Positions 50,652 to 59,129 of a stretch of DNA of 64,000 nt are shown here, piece by piece; the stretch's first letter is position 1; each line of letters starts with the position of its first letter. The notes below the pieces were generated by a model. It was given only the letters and a program-made list of their open reading frames with translations. It ran no database searches and had not been told where the DNA came from. The DNA is taken from the NCBI GenBank assembly GCA_002490525.1, contig DKUE01000037.1:77410-141409 (forward strand), written 5' to 3'. This DNA comes from Ruminococcaceae bacterium UBA7212 (GTDB lineage: Bacteria; Bacillota; Clostridia; Oscillospirales; Acutalibacteraceae). Made by a program: the position numbers and the translations under genes.

Positions 50652-50972
50652 ATGATTGAAAATCATCCGACACAGCTTGCCGCAATGCGGGAATTTCACA
50701 AAGGGAACCGAACTGAGGGGCTGAAGCTCCAAGAAGCGTTTGCCGCAGAATTTCGGGAAGAATACAAAAACAAAGACCATTGTCCCTGTAAAAAGGCTTG
50801 TCGCTACCACGGAAACTGCAAGGAATGTGTGGCAATTCACCGTGCACACGGCGAACACGTACCGAACTGCCTGCGCCCGATGCTGAACGCAAAGCTAAAA
50901 TTTTTGTCAGAACTGACCGAGCATACGCTTGCCAATGAAATTGAACCGCCGAAGGAAATTTTGCGAAAATAA
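50652..50972 (+). CDS. Small Cys/His-rich protein, probable metal binder
   Basis: This 106-residue protein has an acidic helical N-terminus, then a dense cluster CPCKKACRYHGNCKEC followed by HRAHGEH and NC (residues 44-76). Six or more Cys and several His suggest a zinc or Fe-S site. The C-terminus is helical (LKFLSELTEHTLANEI). AAAGGAG precedes the ATG, and a TAGCCG/CGGCTA palindrome lies just before it. It is convergent with dinB, and its function is unknown. Confidence 0.7.
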   Translation: MIENHPTQLAAMREFHKGNRTEGLKLQEAFAAEFREEYKNKDHCPCKKACRYHGNCKECVAIHRAHGEHVPNCLRPMLNAKLKFLSELTEHTLANEIEPPKEILRK

Positions 50973-50979
50973 CGGGAAA

Positions 50980-52218
50980 TCATTTATACATCATTCCGGG
51001 CAAAACGGCATGTTCGGGTGCGCCGTGCGGAATGGCATGCTCACAAAGCAGACTTGCGTTGAAAATCCCGTTTTTGCCGTAACGGGAACGAATATCCAGC
51101 ATGGTTTTGTCGATGCGTTCCTGCCGTTCGTGATGCGAGAAATCCGAAAACAGGTCGGTTTGCACAGGACTGTCCGCACAAATCAACTGAATCGCCCGCA
51201 CAGTAACGGCACGCACAGGCAATTCCCAACGGTACATTTCCGAAAAAAGCTTGAAAGCCGACTGTGCAATTTCCAACGGACTTTGTGTCGGGAGCGGCAC
51301 GGAATGCTGAAACTGTCGTACAAACAACGCGCTGTTCTTTATTCCGACCTGCACGGCGGTTGCCGCAAGTCTCTCGGCATACAGACGTCTGCCGATTTCC
51401 TGTGACAGTGACAGCATCACCAGCCACACCTCATGCGACTCTTTCAAATCATAGATACACGTTGTGCCGTGCCCGACACTTTTGGAAACGGGTTTAAACC
51501 CATCGGGACGCACGCGCGAATCATCCAAACCGTTGGCATAACGCCAAAGCTCCTCGCCCATTTTGCCGAACACATTTTTCAAAAAAGACACATCACACGC
51601 CGCCAGCTGTCCGATGGTGTGCACACCGTAGCCCGTCAAGCGCTGCACCGTGGATTTGCCACAGCCGAGCATCGCCCCCACAGGCAGATTCCAAATTTTC
51701 TCCCGAAAGTTCGATTTGCCGATAACGGTCACCGCATTCGGTTTTTTTAAATCCGAACCCAGCTTTGCAAATACCTTGTTAAAAGAGACCCCTACAGAAA
51801 CAGTAATCCCTAATTCCTGCAAAACAGTTTGCCGAATCTCATCTGCAATGGATGCGCCCTCACCGAACAAATTTTGTGAGCCCGTCACATCCAGCCACGC
51901 TTCGTCCAAACCGAACGGTTCAATTGCATCCGTATAGCGGCGGTAGATATCGCGCACCAGCTCCGAATATTTTCGGTACCGTTCAAAGTGCGGCGGCACA
52001 ACCACCAAATCACGGCATTTTGCTTTCGCCTGCCAAATGGTATCCCCTGTTTTGACACCGCACGCCTTCGCCTGCTCGGATTTTGCCAAAACAATGCCGT
52101 GCCGTGTTTCCACGGACCCGCCGACAACAATCGGCTTCCCTCGCAAATCCGAATTATATAAGCATTCAACGGAAGCATAGCAGTTGTTGATATCACTGTG
52201 CAAAACCGCGCGTTCCAC
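50980..52218 (-). CDS. dinB: DNA polymerase IV (Y-family, translesion)
   Basis: This 412-residue error-prone polymerase acts in translesion synthesis. The metal-binding sites are VLHSDINNCYASVE (residues 5-18) and EPFGLDEAWLDVTG near 102, where the usual SIDEAYLD reads GLDEAWLD while the D-E pair is kept. KPNAVTVI, a helix-hairpin-helix (VGAMLGCGKSTVQRLTGYGV) and the C-terminal beta-clamp motif QTDLF near 362 follow. A LexA-type box in its promoter indicates SOS control. It is convergent with the Cys/His-rich gene. Confidence 0.94.
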   Translation of the reverse strand: MERAVLHSDINNCYASVECLYNSDLRGKPIVVGGSVETRHGIVLAKSEQAKACGVKTGDTIWQAKAKCRDLVVVPPHFERYRKYSELVRDIYRRYTDAIEPFGLDEAWLDVTGSQNLFGEGASIADEIRQTVLQELGITVSVGVSFNKVFAKLGSDLKKPNAVTVIGKSNFREKIWNLPVGAMLGCGKSTVQRLTGYGVHTIGQLAACDVSFLKNVFGKMGEELWRYANGLDDSRVRPDGFKPVSKSVGHGTTCIYDLKESHEVWLVMLSLSQEIGRRLYAERLAATAVQVGIKNSALFVRQFQHSVPLPTQSPLEIAQSAFKLFSEMYRWELPVRAVTVRAIQLICADSPVQTDLFSDFSHHERQERIDKTMLDIRSRYGKNGIFNASLLCEHAIPHGAPEHAVLPGMMYK

Positions 52219-52257
52219 TTTCCTCTCCCCTTTATATTTTTATATTTTTATATTTTT

Positions 52258-52286
52258 ATTATACAGAACATTTGTTCCGCTGTCAA
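52258..52286 (-). promoter_or_regulatory. dinB promoter (minus strand)
   Basis: Consensus TTGACA (52281-52286) and TATAAT (52258-52263) are 17 bases apart, with the LexA box inside the spacer. The leader carries three TATATTTTT-type direct repeats (about 52233-52260). Confidence 0.85.
52266..52277. promoter_or_regulatory. LexA (SOS) box of dinB
   Basis: GAACATTTGTTC is a full match to the Firmicutes LexA consensus GAAC-N4-GTTC. It sits between the -35 and -10 of dinB, where LexA would block RNA polymerase. Confidence 0.88.
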
Positions 52287-52406
52287 TATAAAAATACGGA
52301 AGCGGTTTTCTTCTGACAAAAAAACTGTGTTTTTTGCTCTCTTTCTTTACACATATATAAAAGTGTGTTAAAATAATAAAAAATAAACTATACAGAGAGG
52401 TGCTTT

Positions 52407-53378
52407 ATGGCGACTCGTACTTTAGAGCATTTTCGTGCCGAACACAATATTTGGCGCAAGGATTTGTCCGAAGAATTGGGCATCAGCGAAGAGATATTGG
52501 AGCGGCTTGAACTGACAGGCGAGGTGCCTGCCGATATTGTGCAAAGGCTGACCGAAAGCTATCATCTGCCGGAGGATTACTTCACAGCGGACGTGGATAT
52601 GGTGCGTGCCGAATATGCAGCGGCACTGCGCAGAGACCCCAAGAAACCGCTCGCCTACTTTTTTACCGTTGCGTTCATATGGCTACTGATCATTGCCGCT
52701 GTGCAGTATCTTGTACGGTTGCCGCTTCGGGTGGCAAACACCTTGGAATATGCATCTATCCCCGTCTTTTCCTATATTGAGGAGATATGCTTAAATATCA
52801 TCACAGTATTTTCGGGTATTTATCTCGGTTCCTATTTACTGAAAAAGAGCAATTTCCGCGGCAGTATCGCTGATTTTGAATTTCTGTACCCGTATTTGCC
52901 GAGCGTTGCCATCGGCTGGCTCTCGGCTTTGGTGTCCATCTTCATCAGCAATTTCACACCTGCGGATTTATCCTTTGATATTTTCAACACAGGCGCATTT
53001 GCAACAGCAATTGCTCTTTCACTGGTCAGTGCCGTTTTAGAAGTCGCATTCCTCGGATTTTTTCTGAATGCGGCGGCACTTGCAGACGGCTCCAAAAAAG
53101 ACAAACAGTTAAAAATCCTGTGTGCTGTTGTGCTTGGTTCACAAATTCTTTCGTATATTTTCATGATTATTCGCGGCGGTTTCTTTGCTGTGGATGCGCT
53201 GGTATGGATTAGCCGTATCCTGTCGTTTCTGCTTTTGCTCGGCACACTGTACGGCATTTGTTTCGGCGCCAAACGGATGCCGCAGTTGAAAACAGTTTGG
53301 TATACGGTGTTGCCGATTGCCGCCGTTATACTGCCGACACTGTTCAGCATTCTCCGCGATATCATCTTCCTTTCATAA
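52407..53378 (+). CDS. HTH-domain multi-TM membrane protein
   Basis: This 323-residue protein starts with an Xre-like helix-turn-helix (about 1-60: LEHFRAEHNIWRKDLSEELGI, then LTESYHLPEDYFT). About six or seven TM helices follow from residue 83 to the C-terminus (ending TLFSILRDIIFLS). The HTH is slightly degenerate and could serve protein contact rather than DNA binding. It resembles membrane-tethered Xre proteins of Firmicutes with unknown signals. GAGAGG precedes the ATG. It is divergent from dinB. Confidence 0.75.
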   Translation: MATRTLEHFRAEHNIWRKDLSEELGISEEILERLELTGEVPADIVQRLTESYHLPEDYFTADVDMVRAEYAAALRRDPKKPLAYFFTVAFIWLLIIAAVQYLVRLPLRVANTLEYASIPVFSYIEEICLNIITVFSGIYLGSYLLKKSNFRGSIADFEFLYPYLPSVAIGWLSALVSIFISNFTPADLSFDIFNTGAFATAIALSLVSAVLEVAFLGFFLNAAALADGSKKDKQLKILCAVVLGSQILSYIFMIIRGGFFAVDALVWISRILSFLLLLGTLYGICFGAKRMPQLKTVWYTVLPIAAVILPTLFSILRDIIFLS

Positions 53379-53391
53379 AAAACTTATAATG

Positions 53392-53430
53392 AATCCCCGC
53401 ATGCTGTGTTTACAGCGTGCGGGGATTTTC
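53392..53430. terminator. Terminator between the HTH-membrane gene and the thi operon
   Basis: AATCCCCGCATGCTGT pairs with ACAGCGTGCGGGGATT with one mismatch and ends in Ts. It serves the plus-strand gene and possibly also ends the convergent thi operon. Confidence 0.85.
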
Positions 53431-53438
53431 GCGTATAG

Positions 53439-54197
53439 CTATACAGTTAAGTTTTCCGCGATTTTCCGTTTGTAGTCCAAGAATTCTTGCGTCAAGAGAA
53501 AATCCTGCGGACGGGGGCGCGGCACAGTTATGGGGATTTCACAGATGATGTTCCCGGGTCTCCCTGACAAAATACAGATTCTGTCAGAAAGCTTTATCGC
53601 TTCATCCATATCGTGCGTGATAAACAGCGTGGTCAAATCAATTTCACGCATGATATCCAAATACCATGCGTGCATAGCGCTTTTGGTAATGGTATCCAAG
53701 GCACTGAACGGCTCATCCAGTAAAGCAACGCCGTCGGACGCAAGATACGTACGCAGCAGTGCCGCACGCTGCCGCATACCGCCCGAAAGCTGTTTCGGAT
53801 ATTTTTTCTCCGTCCCCTGCAAGCCAAATCTTTGAAAATAGGAAGCGGCTTTCTCACGCGCCCGGGCTTTCGGCACACCATGAATCATGAGCGGCAGTGC
53901 CACATTGTCTATAACCGTACGGTACGGCAAAAGCAAATCCTTTTGCAGCATATAGCTGATTTTACCCGGATGCCCCGTAATATCGACGCCGTTTAACAGC
54001 ACCTGCCCGCTGTCGGGCAACATCAGTCCCGAAAGGATGTTGAACAGCGTGGTTTTACCCGCGCCGCTCACACCCAAAAGGCAGACAAGCTCACCTTTTT
54101 TCAAGGTAAAATCCACATCGCGAAGCACGGCATTTTCACCGAAGCTTTTGGAAATGCTGTGTGCTTCCAGCAAAGCTGTATCAGGAGAGATAAGCAT
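53439..54197 (-). CDS. ABC transporter ATPase, thiamine-precursor type (ThiZ-like)
   Basis: This 252-residue ATPase belongs to the nitrate/sulfonate/thiamine-precursor importer class. It shows Walker A LLGVSGAGKTT near residue 38, Q-loop YMLQKDLLLPYRT, signature LSGGMRQRAALLRTYL near 138, Walker B VALLDEPFSALD and switch THDMDEAIKLSDR. The ATG at 54197 overlaps the end of the substrate-binding gene by 17 bp. It is the last gene of a TPP-riboswitch operon, so hydroxymethylpyrimidine-like precursors or thiamine are the likely substrates. Confidence 0.87.
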   Translation of the reverse strand: MLISPDTALLEAHSISKSFGENAVLRDVDFTLKKGELVCLLGVSGAGKTTLFNILSGLMLPDSGQVLLNGVDITGHPGKISYMLQKDLLLPYRTVIDNVALPLMIHGVPKARAREKAASYFQRFGLQGTEKKYPKQLSGGMRQRAALLRTYLASDGVALLDEPFSALDTITKSAMHAWYLDIMREIDLTTLFITHDMDEAIKLSDRICILSGRPGNIICEIPITVPRPRPQDFLLTQEFLDYKRKIAENLTV

Positions 54198-55191
54198 TGG
54201 TATACCCCGTTCCTGCGGGCAGTTCTTTTTCAATCAGACCCTGTTCCCAAAGCCATGCGTAAAACGCATCCCAGCGTGCGGGGTTGATATAGCCCCACTG
54301 CGGAACCTCTGCCTTATACTGCTTGGAAATCCATTTCTGACTTTCGGTCACCAAGGTTTCAGAACCCTTTAACGAGCCTGTGTCATCGCCGTCAATCAGA
54401 ATCTGCGCTGCTTCTTCGGGATTATCCGCAGCGAACTCATAGCCCTTTTTCAGTGCCGAAAGCAAGGCTTTTGTGGTTTCGGGATTTTCATTTATATAGG
54501 CATTGTTCCCGATGAGCACAGGCGTGTAATAGTCGAACACAGGATTGATGTCCTTAAAATCGAAATAATCAAATTCCGTATCGGAAAGCGTCGCAGAGAT
54601 GCCGCCCCACGCATAGAATACCCAAATCGCATCCGTAAGTCCTGCTTTCAGTGTGCCTGCTTCATCGGTAAAATTATTCGGAATCAGCTTGACCTTTGAG
54701 AAATCCCCGTCATCGGTTTCCACAACGGATTTGAGCATTGCCTTTTCAATCGGAGAATCCCAAGTCGCATAGGTATGATTTTCCAATCCGCGCGGTCTGT
54801 CCATTCCCTCGCCTTTACGGGAAAGAATGCCCGATGTGTTATGCTGTAAAAGTGCGGCAACTGCCGTAATGCCGAGCGGTTCATCCGTTGCAAAAGCCGC
54901 CGCAAGCGTATCCTGAAATTCAATGGCAAACTGTGCCTGCCCTGCGGCGCACATAGCGGCGGCACCGTTCTGCGAGGGCTGTACTACCGTTACATCTAAG
55001 CCCGCCTCTTTAAAATAGCCCTTTGCAAGCGCAACATAAATACCTGTATGGTTGGTATTCGGCGTCCAGTCCAAAGACAGTGTAATTTTTTGCAGTTCTT
55101 TTGGCACGTCCGTATTTGTGCCGCACGCGGCAAGCGAGAACAGCAATACCGCACACAAAAGCACTGCAAGCAGTTTCTTAATATATTTCAT
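54181..55191 (-). CDS. ABC substrate-binding lipoprotein, NMT1/THI5-like (ThiY-like)
   Basis: This 336-residue lipoprotein has a signal peptide with lipobox LAAC (Cys near residue 23). An NMT1-type binding domain follows: ITLSLDWTPNTNHTGIYVALAKGYF near 37, VQPSQNGAAAMCAAGQAQFAI, and later ATWDSPIEKAMLKS. The family binds formylaminopyrimidine or related thiamine precursors. Its start overlaps the permease stop by 4 bp (ATGA). AAAGGAG precedes the ATG at 55191. Confidence 0.88.
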   Translation of the reverse strand: MKYIKKLLAVLLCAVLLFSLAACGTNTDVPKELQKITLSLDWTPNTNHTGIYVALAKGYFKEAGLDVTVVQPSQNGAAAMCAAGQAQFAIEFQDTLAAAFATDEPLGITAVAALLQHNTSGILSRKGEGMDRPRGLENHTYATWDSPIEKAMLKSVVETDDGDFSKVKLIPNNFTDEAGTLKAGLTDAIWVFYAWGGISATLSDTEFDYFDFKDINPVFDYYTPVLIGNNAYINENPETTKALLSALKKGYEFAADNPEEAAQILIDGDDTGSLKGSETLVTESQKWISKQYKAEVPQWGYINPARWDAFYAWLWEQGLIEKELPAGTGYTNAYLS

Positions 55192-55967
55192 TTCTTTTTC
55201 TCCTTTTCTTTGCGCTCCCAAGGCATAGCGAGAGCTTTCACGCCCGTTACGCCCCACATCAAGAGCAAACTAATCAGTGTAATAAACAGAATCACGGAAA
55301 ACATTTTGTCAAAAGCATATGCTTTCTGCACACGGGTCATATACACGCCCAAGCCCTCAAATCCGCCGAGCCATTCCGCGATAACCGCACCGACTACAGC
55401 ATAAGAGGCAGACACCTTCAAGCCGGCAAAAAATGAGCCGAGTGCGGAAGGAAATTTAATATACAGAAAAATTTTTACACGTCCCGCCCCCATACTGCGC
55501 AAAAGGCTGACGGCATCGGGATCGGCACTGCGGTAGCCGTCTAACAAACTTACCGCAATCGGGAAAAAGGTGGTAATGACCACCAATGTAATCTTCGGCG
55601 CCATACCGAAGCCCATCCACAGCACCAAAAGCGGTGCGACGGCAATCGTCGGGACGGTTTGCGTAATCACCAACAGCGGATACAGTGCTTTATAAAGCGT
55701 GGGAAATCGGTCCATCAACGTTGCCAAAAGAAAGGCAAGCAATACGCCGAGCAGCAAGCCCAAAAACGCTTCCGTCAAGGTAACGGAAGCATGGCGCATT
55801 AAGGTCGGGAAATCCCCTATGAATGCCCGTGCCACCGCACGCGGCGTCGGCAGCATAAAAGACGGCACCAGTGAAAATCCTGTTGCCGCCGCCCAAATCA
55901 ACACAACTGCCAAAAGCGCAAGCGCGGGGGAAATTTTACTGATGATGCTTGGTAACTTTTTTGTCAA
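55188..55967 (-). CDS. ABC permease, thiamine-precursor type (ThiX-like)
   Basis: This 259-residue permease has about six TM helices and the BPD_transp_1 EAA loop region (SLLRSMGAGRVKIFLYIKFPSALGSFFAG near residue 153). SASYAVVGAVIAEWLGGFEGLG near 190 is typical of SsuC/TauC/ThiX permeases. The start is a TTG at 55967 inside the end of the thiamine-binding gene, so the genes overlap by 32 bp. It works with the ThiY- and ThiZ-like proteins downstream. Confidence 0.87.
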   Translation of the reverse strand: MTKKLPSIISKISPALALLAVVLIWAAATGFSLVPSFMLPTPRAVARAFIGDFPTLMRHASVTLTEAFLGLLLGVLLAFLLATLMDRFPTLYKALYPLLVITQTVPTIAVAPLLVLWMGFGMAPKITLVVITTFFPIAVSLLDGYRSADPDAVSLLRSMGAGRVKIFLYIKFPSALGSFFAGLKVSASYAVVGAVIAEWLGGFEGLGVYMTRVQKAYAFDKMFSVILFITLISLLLMWGVTGVKALAMPWERKEKEKKK

Positions 55968-56235
55968 TGGTCAGTACACCGCCCTCCGGTTTATATACCA
56001 CCTTCACATAAGCGGAAACGGACGGTGCACCCGCACGAATTGCCACATGCTGACATTCTTTCACAATTTCCATCAGTTGGTCATAACTGTCGCCTTCGAT
56101 TGTGGTTTCAAACGGACCGACATAGCAGTTTAACCCCGTACTTTTGATGTAGGCGATGACCTCGTCCACAATGCGAATCAATTCGTCCTCGCTCTGCACA
56201 TCGGGCAGAACCTGAATTGCTACACTTGCCTGCAT
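55936..56235 (-). CDS. MTH1187/YkoF-family thiamine-binding protein
   Basis: This 99-residue ferredoxin-like-fold protein starts MQASVAIQVLPDVQSEDELI and continues with AYIKSTGLNCYVGPFETTIEG, the MTH1187 (DUF77) pattern. The family binds thiamine or hydroxymethylpyrimidine and is often encoded with thi transporters. Here it is the first gene under the TPP riboswitch, which supports a thiamine-related ligand. GAGGTAAAA precedes the ATG. Confidence 0.87.
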   Translation of the reverse strand: MQASVAIQVLPDVQSEDELIRIVDEVIAYIKSTGLNCYVGPFETTIEGDSYDQLMEIVKECQHVAIRAGAPSVSAYVKVVYKPEGGVLTIDKKVTKHHQ

Positions 56236-56287
56236 TATTTTTACCTCCGAATTTTGACTGCCGAGACACCCGAAACAGCCGTAATAA

Positions 56288-56436
56288 TAAAAAAGTCTTA
56301 CGATATGCCTGCATACCGTAAGACTGTAATTGTATTCACAACAAGCTTCCTACGGCGGCATTACCCGCATCAGGTTATAGGGTCAAAGAAGCATGCATTC
56401 TTTATCTCAGCCGGCTTTGCGCCAGCCCCCCTGTGT
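56288..56436 (-). promoter_or_regulatory. TPP riboswitch (THI element) with terminator
   Basis: On the minus strand the aptamer (about 56436-56343) contains GGGGGCTGG, the CTGAGAT core, GACCCTATAACCTGATG, and GGTAATGCCGCCGTAGGAAG, the hallmark THI-box blocks. A terminator stem (AGTCTTACG at 56317-56325 pairing with 56294-56302) with a T run follows. TPP binding should end transcription before the thi transporter operon. Confidence 0.95.
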
Positions 56437-56524
56437 ATGAGATTTTTCATAAGACTTTAAAAAGAGTATAAGCCAAACAAAGAAAAATGTCAAGATATAT
56501 TTATGTGCACAAAAGCACCTTTCT

Positions 56525-58432
56525 TTAAGGTCTTTCGCCGCCGTTCGGACTGTTTTTATCTTTCCGGAAATTTCCGTCCGGCGGCGTTTTATTCGGCGCA
56601 CCGCCTTGTTTGCCGCCAAATCCGCCGCCCGCGCTGCCGACCGTTGCACAAACAGATTCCACAGTGAAAGTGCCGACAACCGTTTCACCCGTATACGAGG
56701 CCCCCGTCAGCAAGCCGTCCGTATGCATACCGCCTGTATAATTCGCGGTCGATACGCTATAGCTTTCACCCTTTTTAAGCTCGGGCGAAACAATCACCAA
56801 ATGAGAAAATCGCTTAGACGGCGCAAAGCTGCAAATCTCACTGCCGTCTGCACGCAAAAGCCGAACAGCCGTATTTTCCTGCGCAGATACGCCGACTGCC
56901 ACAGCATACACAGAAGAACCCTCTGAAATACTCTGCGCCATTCCTGCCGAGCCTGCCGCAAACAAGGTACCGTCCGTTGCAGTAAATGCACCCGCATAAT
57001 CCAGCGCACCGTTGCCGTCATCAGTCGGACCTTGAATATACACTTCACCGCCCGACAGCACAATGTCTCCGTTGGAATCCAAACCGTCTCCCGAGGCATC
57101 CACAACAAGCTTTCCGCCTGTAATTTCAAGCAGGCTTTCATCTGCGGAAAACGGGTCTCCGCCCCAGCGGCTGTTCTCCTGAGAATTATCATGACCGCCC
57201 GCCGCATTCACGCCGTCATCCGACGCTGTAATACGGACTTCCCCGCCCTGTAAGCTTATTTTTGCCGCTTCTAAGCCTTCATAAGACTGTATGATATCTA
57301 TATTTCCGCCTGAAACGGTCAGAAGTGCATCCGCGTGTATACCATCATCACCGCTTTGCAGTGTAAGCTGTCCGCCGCAAATTTCCGCCGTATGGTTGCT
57401 GTGCACAGCGTCATCTGCACAATCCAAATGCAGTGTACCGCTTGTAACCGTAACAAGATATCCGCATTTTACACCTTTATAACTGCCGTCGGATGCAGTA
57501 TCACCGTTTGTTTCGCGGGGGTTCGGCGCGAAACCCGCAGATGTTTTCACTTCTGCCTGACCTGCCCCGCCGCCTGAAACAATGTTCAGCGTGCCGCCGT
57601 CAATTTGCACTTTGTTTTGCGCCTGTATCCCGTCCGCGCCCGCCTCTATGGAAATATCGCCGCCGCATACGGCAACCACGCCCTTTTGGAAATCGGTATC
57701 ATAGGCAGACTTGATTCCGTCGCCCTGCGCCTGAACGGTAATTTGCCCGCCGCTGATATATACAAAGTCCTTGCCGCACAGTCCGTCGTCCGCACTCTGC
57801 ACCGTCAGCGTACTGCCTGTAATCCGCAGGGTATCCTTAGACTGCACGGCGTCATTGTAATTTCCTGTAATTTGAAACGAGCCGAGCCCGTTTACGGTCA
57901 AATCATCTTTGGCATACACCGCCGCCTCGGGTTCACCGACCGCTTGATTCGTATATTGCGGTGCGTCCGAGAGAATATTTACAGTATCCTTTGCCGCATT
58001 CAAAACTGTTTTGCCCGCGTTTTTCACATATACCGCCGCAGAAGTTTTGCTTGCAAGCGTGACATTCTGAAATACCAGACAAACGGTATCTTTATCATCT
58101 GCATCTACAATCAGCTGTCCGTCATGGCATGTACCTGTCACAAGGTATGTGCCAGCGCGTGTTACGGTTGCGCATGTACCCGCGGCGGACACCCCGCCGC
58201 CCGAAGCCGAAACCGATGTCTCTGCAAATTGAATTTTCGCCGCATTCGCTGTGTCAAATTCCTGTTCGGTGTCTGTCTCCGTCAGCTCCGGCAACTGCAT
58301 TTTATACAGTGCGGAGATATCCGCCGTTCCCGCACTTTGTACGCCCTTCAGCGGATTTTCACAGCCGAACAGTGACAGAGAAAGAAATACACAAAGCCAT
58401 ATGTATACATACCGCCGTTTTCGCATATACAT
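56525..58432 (-). CDS. Cthe_2159-like beta-helix carbohydrate-binding lipoprotein
   Basis: This 635-residue surface lipoprotein has a signal peptide with lipobox LFGC (Cys near residue 24) and many beta-helix repeats. Examples are NGLGSFQITGNYNDAVQSKD, SADDGLCGKDFVYISGGQIT, QGDGIKSAYD, GADGIQAQNK and SGDGLDSNGD. These match the Cthe_2159 family (PF14262), whose Clostridium thermocellum member binds cellulose or acidic polysaccharides. The Asp-rich ADDG/GDGI turns suggest calcium binding. The tail is Gly/Pro/Lys-rich (GGFGGKQGGAPNKT). It is the third gene of the VTC-DUF4956 operon. GAGGGGG precedes the ATG. Confidence 0.83.
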   Translation of the reverse strand: MYMRKRRYVYIWLCVFLSLSLFGCENPLKGVQSAGTADISALYKMQLPELTETDTEQEFDTANAAKIQFAETSVSASGGGVSAAGTCATVTRAGTYLVTGTCHDGQLIVDADDKDTVCLVFQNVTLASKTSAAVYVKNAGKTVLNAAKDTVNILSDAPQYTNQAVGEPEAAVYAKDDLTVNGLGSFQITGNYNDAVQSKDTLRITGSTLTVQSADDGLCGKDFVYISGGQITVQAQGDGIKSAYDTDFQKGVVAVCGGDISIEAGADGIQAQNKVQIDGGTLNIVSGGGAGQAEVKTSAGFAPNPRETNGDTASDGSYKGVKCGYLVTVTSGTLHLDCADDAVHSNHTAEICGGQLTLQSGDDGIHADALLTVSGGNIDIIQSYEGLEAAKISLQGGEVRITASDDGVNAAGGHDNSQENSRWGGDPFSADESLLEITGGKLVVDASGDGLDSNGDIVLSGGEVYIQGPTDDGNGALDYAGAFTATDGTLFAAGSAGMAQSISEGSSVYAVAVGVSAQENTAVRLLRADGSEICSFAPSKRFSHLVIVSPELKKGESYSVSTANYTGGMHTDGLLTGASYTGETVVGTFTVESVCATVGSAGGGFGGKQGGAPNKTPPDGNFRKDKNSPNGGERP

Positions 58433-58448
58433 AGTAGGCTACCCCCTC

Positions 58449-59126
58449 TCAAAGAGATTCCACAGAAGAAATCGGTCTGGAAAGCTGTATGCTTAAATTG
58501 CCGTTCCGACAGCGCAGTGCGTCAATAAACGCCTTCTCATGTGCATTATTTTGCAGCTTTACAGTATACCGCAGTTCGTAAAGACTGCCCATATTAACGG
58601 TTTTTACCGATTCCAGCTCCGCCTGTTTGGTATATTCCGCGAACAGGTCGTCAAACACTTCCGTGTAATCCAGTGTTTCGGGAATCACCAGCTTTAAGAT
58701 GCGTTCCTGAGCGTTCCTCTCCCCGAACGGCGTTTTATTCAAAACCAACAGCAATATGCACACAACCGCCGTCAGCAGTGCGGCAAAGGCAAGTTGCCCC
58801 ATGCCTGCCGCTATCCCGATTGCCATAGCACCGAATACCGCGGCAATTTCCTGCGCCGTACCCGGTGCGGAACGAAAGCGCACCAGGCTGAAGGTTCCTA
58901 GCACGGCAACGCCGGCACCGAGACTGCCGTTCACCATCATAATCACGCTTTGCACCAAAACAGGCAGAAAAACAAGCGCCGCCACAAAATTTTTAGTATA
59001 CCGTTTCGCGCTAAAACGGTAACAGACCGCTGTAAGCAGTCCGAACAGCACAGAAACACCCGTACACAACAGCACTGTAGATGCGGAAAGCGTCTCCGCG
59101 GCAGAATCGAAAACAGAAGAAAACAT
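58449..59126 (-). CDS. DUF4956 membrane protein
   Basis: This 225-residue protein has about four TM helices in the first 130 residues. The central block GTFSLVRFRSAPGTAQEIAAV near residue 77 is the conserved DUF4956 motif, and the soluble C-terminal domain covers about 130-225. The family is regularly encoded beside VTC-domain proteins and resembles MgtC/channel-like folds; its function is unknown. It starts 3 bases after the VTC gene ends and is followed after 16 bases by the Cthe_2159-like gene. Confidence 0.85.
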   Translation of the reverse strand: MFSSVFDSAAETLSASTVLLCTGVSVLFGLLTAVCYRFSAKRYTKNFVAALVFLPVLVQSVIMMVNGSLGAGVAVLGTFSLVRFRSAPGTAQEIAAVFGAMAIGIAAGMGQLAFAALLTAVVCILLLVLNKTPFGERNAQERILKLVIPETLDYTEVFDDLFAEYTKQAELESVKTVNMGSLYELRYTVKLQNNAHEKAFIDALRCRNGNLSIQLSRPISSVESL

Positions 59127-59129
59127 AAA

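Noticed and set aside
57605..58375. 256-codon plus-strand frame
   Set aside because: It is antisense to the Cthe_2159-like gene, a by-product of the repeated GGX coding pattern.
56525..58432. Repeats in the Cthe_2159-like gene as a CRISPR or satellite array
   Set aside because: The periodicity is at protein level (beta-helix turns) and the DNA units are not near-identical or evenly spaced.
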